Source: Hevea brasiliensis (taxonomy: Eukaryota > Streptophyta > Magnoliopsida > Malpighiales > Euphorbiaceae). From it: a DNA stretch of 64,000 bases. The DNA is taken from positions 58,100,422 to 58,164,421 of the forward strand of contig NC_079495.1 of assembly GCF_030052815.1 (NCBI RefSeq), in the 5' to 3' direction. Of the stretch, positions 59,324 through 64,000 are shown in pieces. Position numbers and translations under genes: made by a program. Position 1 is the first letter of the stretch, and each line of letters opens with the position of its first letter. The notes under the pieces were generated by a model. It had not been told where the DNA came from and searched no databases. It worked only from the letters and a program-made list of their open reading frames with translations.

Positions 59324-61203
59324 CTATTCAGCCGGAGGGTCACCCCCAGCCTGATTTACATTTTGCTCACTCTCTCTCTCACCCTCGGCTTCCTCCTCAC
59401 TGTCCTCATCGTCACCCTCAGGAGCCAGGTCGGCCATCCAAGAGAAGTCTTCTTCTGGGTAATGCTTCTGGAGTTCGGCCAAGAGATCCTTGTGAGCATT
59501 CACATAGGCTCCGGCTATTCCCGTCACCATCTCTTCATCTTTCTCCTTAATCTCCTCGTCTTTCTCCTTAAGCTCCTCGATGAGTTGAGCGACTGGCGGC
59601 TTTGTTGGCACATGGCGCCTGGACTTCTCCGAGAACCCGATTCCTTTCAGCCAGAACAAGATTCAGTTCGGCCACCCTGTCCTCATAAAACTTCGCCTGC
59701 CCCTCAACTTGAGATATATAACCTTGAGCGGATGAAAGTTGGGATCGGAAGGAAGCCACTTCCTGATTTTTCTTCCCGATCTCCTTACCCAGACGCTGAA
59801 CCTTTTCCCGAACCATGGTCTGATTCACCAGGCACTCCACGTTCAGGCTCATGGATTGAGTCAAGATATCATCAAGGCTGTTCGGGGATAGCCTGTCCCG
59901 ATCCTCCTGAAGGAAGATAGAAGACCCCAAGACTTTGGCAAAATCGGGGTTCTCCCGAACAGTCCGGTTATTCTTCAGGGAATCGATCAGTATCTAAGCG
60001 CCACGAGAAGAGGTCCTCCCAGAAGATTGAGAAGGACCCCTTTCCGTGCTTGGAACAACTGGAAGAGCCGGAGGCTGCTCTTCCAATCTAGGAGGAGATC
60101 GGACAGCTTCAGCGGTCGGCAGATCCGAAGGTTGAGGCGGGTCCCCTTGTACTTCCTCAGATTCATGACCAGGTGTTCGAAGCATTTCCGAACGTTTCAT
60201 CTCCTTTATTTTCCGGAAGATCTCCTTGTCCTTCTTTCGCTTCCTAGAACCCTCACCACCCGCCATACCTGCACAAAGAAAAGATCAGTGAGATCGCTAA
60301 GGTCCTGAGAGCTAAGGTATAGAAAATACCAATGCCGAGGTCAGAGAGAGGAAGTTCGCGGTCTTGGCCGGTGAGCAGTTGAATAGTCCAATGGTGCAGC
60401 TCGGCAGTCACCGCATCCAAACAAGAATACTTTTGAGTGGCGGCCTGACTCTTCAGATCCATCACTATTAAGCTTTCCTCTGGTTCAGGTAATATGCTTG
60501 AAGCAAAGGCCCCTGGTACCACCAGCTCTGAGGAAGTCCTCAGCGGCTCGGATCTTTGCTCCTCAAAATGAAGAAAGCAGTTCTTCCAATTCTTAAGGGA
60601 TGAGGCAGATCGGAAAGAGAGCCGCAATGAGGCTTCACTGAAAGAACCGATGTTCGTCATCCTTTTTGGCGAAGTTAGTGCTGCGGCTCGGCGAACACCT
60701 TAGCCGTAGGTCTGATTCCCTTAGATCGGCATAGACCTCGGAAGGCTACCAAGATCCGCCACGAGTTAGGGTGAATTTGAGCAATGCACGCTCGGTGAAG
60801 TTTTAAGACCTCCTTATAGAAGTCATCTAGAGGGAACCGAAGACCGGCCTTTAACTGTTCCTCGTACACCATAACCATGTCATTCTCTTCAAAGGAGTGA
60901 TCGACACGAAGATCGCCGTGGCACTTGATTAGCTCGCAAATGCGAATCAGGCCGAATGTTGTATTCTTGGCTAAACGATTGCAGATCGGATTCTCGAAGA
61001 ACCGACGGTAGCTCGTCTATAGGGAGAGTCTCCCTCCCTGAAACAGGTGCACACCTTGATGGTATGATCCGCCCCCGAGCTGGAACGGAGACCCTAGGAG
61101 GTTCAGGTTGCGTGCTTGGCCCGACTACCTCTTCTTCATCGGACGACCATGAGAACTGAATGGAAGGAGGGCTCGCCGCTCTCTGACCTTCGACACCGCT
61201 CAT
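59324..61203 (-). pseudogene. Antisense gene in Ogre LTR: Transposase_28-like protein with coiled coil (copy 2)
   Basis: The ATG at 61203 gives MSGVEGQRAASPPS, matching copy 1 (MSGAEGQRAASPPS). The order is the same: FPLDDFYKEVLKLHRACIAQ then IHPNSWRILVAFRGL (about 60720-60840), SLKNWKN, an intron (60269-60329), a basic stretch (SRKRKKDKEIFRKIKEMKR), a coiled coil (about 59600-59830, including ELKEKDEEIKEKDEEM) and an acidic tail ending PPAE. Frameshifts near 60960, 60650 and 59640 and a stop near 59996 break it. The two copies agree better in protein blocks than in the surrounding DNA, suggesting past coding selection. Function unknown. Confidence 0.75.
60269..60329 (-). other. Predicted spliceosomal intron in the antisense gene (copy 2)
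   Basis: Minus strand: GTATTTTC...TTTCTTTGTGCAG, 61 bp, between ELPLSDLGIG and MAGGEGSRKRKK. Position and phase match copy 1. Confidence 0.66.
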
Positions 61204-61362
61204 TTTCAAAGGAAATAAAGAACTTAAACTAAAAAGAAGATCAAAACCCTTACCGGAGTCTGATCGGCGTCGGAAGAACTTGGGAAAAATGAGAGAACTT
61301 CGAAGTTGTGAGCAAGAGACTGAAAATGGAATGAGAGAGCAAATGGCTAACCCCCCCATCCC

Positions 61363-61370
61363 TATTTATA
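61363..61370 (-). promoter_or_regulatory. TATA box of the antisense gene (copy 2)
   Basis: TATAAATA on the minus strand (context CTAGTATAAATAGGGATGG), about 160 bp before the ATG. The preceding GAGCATTAAATGCTC palindrome is also present in copy 1 (43254-43269, GAGCATTAAATGCTC). Confidence 0.65.
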
Positions 61371-62736
61371 CTAGTCCGAGCATTTAATGCTCACGAGGTT
61401 CCATGCAGTGCATCGGTTAACGGGATTCGCCAGTTGTTCTGACACGTCTCTCGAACATTCCGAGATCGGTTAACTGGAGATCGGCATAATAAGTTGAATA
61501 TTTTGAATAAAGGATCAGTTAAGAGTCGTTTTGTTAGGAACCAGATCGGACAAATATATCAGAGATCAGAAATAATCAATAAGACAATAATTGGAGAAAC
61601 AAGACTTTTATTTCCAAAAGATCGGATTACATCATTAGGGCGATCTCTAGGGATCGGATTACAATAAAGTTCTAACTACATCATTTGGGCGATCTCTAAG
61701 GATCGGAATACATTGGAGATCTGATCATATCAAAAGGCCGATCTAAGGATCAGTTTGTAACTGATCCCAAGGATATTGCCGACCGGATGCTTCATCCGCT
61801 GTCGGAACACCCAATGTGGGAGGAAACCGCTGTCGGAACACTCAATGTGATGAGAAGCCGAATGAACTCAGTTGAGCGACTCGAGATCGGTACAACCGAG
61901 GTCCGCAATACAGATCGGTCAAATCCAGTTCTCTCACCATCGTCAGTTAGGGTTATGCGATCACCGGGATCGTAAATTTTCAGCCGGTGGTTAAAGAAGC
62001 TCATCGGAAAGGGATCAAAAACCACAATCATGGCCGGAACTTCCGGGCGGCTAGAAACGAGGAAAGTAAGAAAGGAAGAGAGGAAAATCGGATGAAGGAA
62101 ATGTCTCTATCAACAGGGGTATATATAGGGAAAATGAGCATTTATTCTTTGAGCGTAAAGCGGCTTAACGCTTCGGGAATCGAGGGGCAATTAATGCTCT
62201 GACCAGACCGGACCTAAGGAAGGGAAAGATCGGAATAATAGATCGGAAGATGGGAGACCAGCATGAAAGATCGGAAAGAACGTGTGAAAGAGATCAGAAA
62301 GAGGAGGGATCATAAGACAAATCCCAAATAACCGTCGTCAGAATCAGAGCCGAGGTAGTTAAAGCGTTGCCGACGAGATCTCCACCGCACGCCTAAGAAT
62401 CGCCCGCAATGCTGACAGGTGCCAGGGTATGTCATGACAGTCCTGTACATCCCAATCTCCACCGTTGATCCCCCTTGTAAGGACAAACCCAGAACCCTTG
62501 GATCAAGAGAGAAGACGACAATGCCAGCGTCTTTCGCTCTTAGCCCTTAGATCGTTCTGGACAAGAAGATCTGGGACCGTCATATTGAAAGAAGAAAAGG
62601 ACAAACGTTCTGAAGAGGGATCTCAGCCATTCATTTTGATTCTCTTTAATTCCTGGACATCCGATCATGTCCTTCGAAATCTTGACCCTCCATCTCCCTC
62701 AAAATAAATCCTGACCCTTCACGGAGCGCCGATTCC

Positions 62737-62744
62737 TATAAATA
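62737..62744 (+). promoter_or_regulatory. Likely LTR TATA box (sense, copy 2)
   Basis: TATAAATA in the context TTCCTATAAATACTGCATG, equivalent to 42318-42325. A second TATATATA lies at about 62110. Confidence 0.6.
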
Positions 62745-63724
62745 CTGCATGAAAAAAGCTCGAGGATGGACGGACAAAAAGAGAGGTTTATTATAGCGGA
62801 AGAACTCAAAACTTCATTCGATTTGTTATTCCGCTACTTTGAAGTGTTGATTGGAAAAACTTTTGAAACTAGTTTTCAAGTGTTTCTTGAAAAGGATTCA
62901 CGAATCGAACTCTACATTTCCAGTTTGTTCATTATCTGGTCACACCCTCACTTTCAGCCCTTTATCATCTCTGTTTTCATTCCCACTGTCTAAGCTAAAC
63001 TTCATTCCACTCGGCTTTTATCTTAATCTGATTATATTTTAGCTAAGCTCCCTTCACTTCCCGACGAACATCAGCTCTCAGGCTAATCAGTCAACTGTCT
63101 TATCTCTATTTGCCACCCAGTAGCTATTTCAATGAGGTTTGGCTCCTCACGGTAAGAGCTCATATTCTTTGTTTTACTAAGCGTTTACATTTATTTTTCG
63201 CACTTTCTTTGTTCTTCTTACGTATGTGATTTTCTCCAAGTTCATTTTGTGCAAAAGGACCCAAAAGAATGTTACTCTCGAGTTTATTTCTTTAGTGATC
63301 AGTCTATCGTTTCATTAATCTTCGTCATTTTTGAATGCAAGTTCTCTAGCTCCTAGTAGCGTATAAATGGTCCGGTAAGACGTAGGTAACTGCAACTTAA
63401 GGATCTCTTTTAAAAGAGAGAACCTGAATAACGCGTCAGGAAGATAGCCAAACTATTAGGCTGACGTAAACAGCAATTCGACAAAGATGTCATAAAGTGG
63501 AATAAAACCAAAATAAACAAAACAGAATAGATCGGTCATTAATAGATATTGGTAAAATGAATACATGGAAGGTCGGTAAATCAAGTCTAGTTTTCCCCAT
63601 CTAGCCAAAAGGTATCGAGAAGCCTTATCCCCAGCATCTTTGAATGCCAGAATCCTTAGCTTTAGGCTCTTATGTCATGTAGCTGAAATTAAAATCCGGG
63701 AGATTGAAAAAGTCCCTTTCAGGC

Positions 63725-64000
63725 TCCTGTTAATCTAAAAGAGATCGGAGGAGAGTTCTTATCCGGTCTCAACTCAAAATTTTAATAACTATTAAATAGA
63801 GATCGGAGGAGGGTTCTTATCCGGTCTCCACTCAAAGTTTTAATAAATGACCATAAAAAAGAGATCGGAGGAGAGTTCTTATCCGGTCTCAACTCGAAAA
63901 TTTTAATAGATAAGTTAAAAGAGATCGGAGGAGAGTTCTTACCCGGTCTCAACCAAAATTTTAATAAACGTCTAGAGGAGATCGGAGGAGGGTTCTTATC
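63725..64000. repeat. GAGATCGG minisatellite in Ogre LTR (copy 2)
   Basis: Five units of about 60 bp, each with AGAGATCGGAGGAG.GTTCTTA and CCGGTCTCAAC. This is the reverse complement of the repeat type at 40800-41330, but with a shorter period. Confidence 0.88.

Larger units (their letters stand above)
58728..64000 (+). mobile_element. Second Ogre-like LTR, runs off the window
   Basis: It starts TGTCGACACCATATTTTGGC, identical to the 5' end of the LTR at 40382-45845. In the same order it carries an antisense gene (59324-61203), divergent TATA boxes and a GAGATCGG-rich minisatellite (63725-64000). In copy 1 the minisatellite is followed by about 420 bp and then the primer site, so the LTR end should lie a few hundred bases past the window. 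AGTCT (58723-58727) is the candidate left duplication. Confidence 0.82.

Noticed and set aside
59279..59920. 213-codon plus-strand ORF
   Set aside because: It is the antisense shadow of the coiled-coil and acidic part of the Transposase_28-like gene, which has the better protein similarity and a second copy.

Overview
This window is nuclear DNA from a flowering plant, most likely a eudicot. It is AT-rich and gene-poor, and I see no host protein-coding gene and no standard rRNA or tRNA gene. It is a stack of nested LTR retrotransposons, as in pericentromeric heterochromatin. The plant setting is shown by chromodomain Ty3/gypsy elements of Tekay/Del type with 3.4-4 kb LTRs, a tRNA-Arg-primed Ogre/Tat element with a DUF7745-like ORF, a Ty1/copia element and Cassandra-type TRIMs carrying 5S rRNA-like sequence. 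I cannot name the species from sequence alone.

Layout from left to right. Positions 1-3146 are the 5' part of a copia element (minus strand), inserted in a gypsy LTR (3147-3439, resuming 11728-11860). Positions 3440-11727 are a complete gag-only gypsy element (family A) with 3.4 kb LTRs and the target duplication GCAAT. Positions 11906-20351 are gypsy element B (minus). Its LTR carries a 745-bp tandem duplication, and its pol is interrupted by a Cassandra TRIM at 18201-18842. Positions 20352-25004 are gypsy element C (plus): LTR, primer site and a gag remnant. It ends abruptly in a truncated LTR of gypsy element D (25005-38035, minus). D carries a family A solo LTR (26753-30152, duplication TTCTG) inside its integrase.

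Positions 38036-45845 are the 5' part of an Ogre-like element (minus): a DUF7745-type ORF1, a tRNA-Arg primer site and a 5.46 kb LTR. That LTR encodes an intron-containing gene on its opposite strand. Positions 45846-54057 are a plus-strand gypsy LTR (E), split by a C-type solo LTR (duplication CAAAT) and an A-type solo LTR (duplication GTATT). A TRIM remnant, another gypsy LTR (H), an unassigned 0.86 kb stretch and two more broken gypsy LTRs follow. From 58728 to the end lies a second Ogre-like LTR in plus orientation with the same antisense gene.

How the parts relate. Most coding regions are dead. Nearly all nonsense codons can be read as C-to-T or G-to-A changes, as expected of methylated, silenced DNA. 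The family A element has a nearly intact Gag and no Pol, so it would need enzymes from a partner. Three features deserve follow-up. First, the Ogre LTRs carry an antisense gene with its own TATA box and a conserved intron. Second, a two-hairpin module with compensating base changes recurs in the gypsy LTRs whatever their family. Third, a 5S rRNA-like block (A-box-like plus C-box-like) sits about 170-230 bp inside the 5' end of several gypsy LTR families, separate from the classical Cassandra copies.
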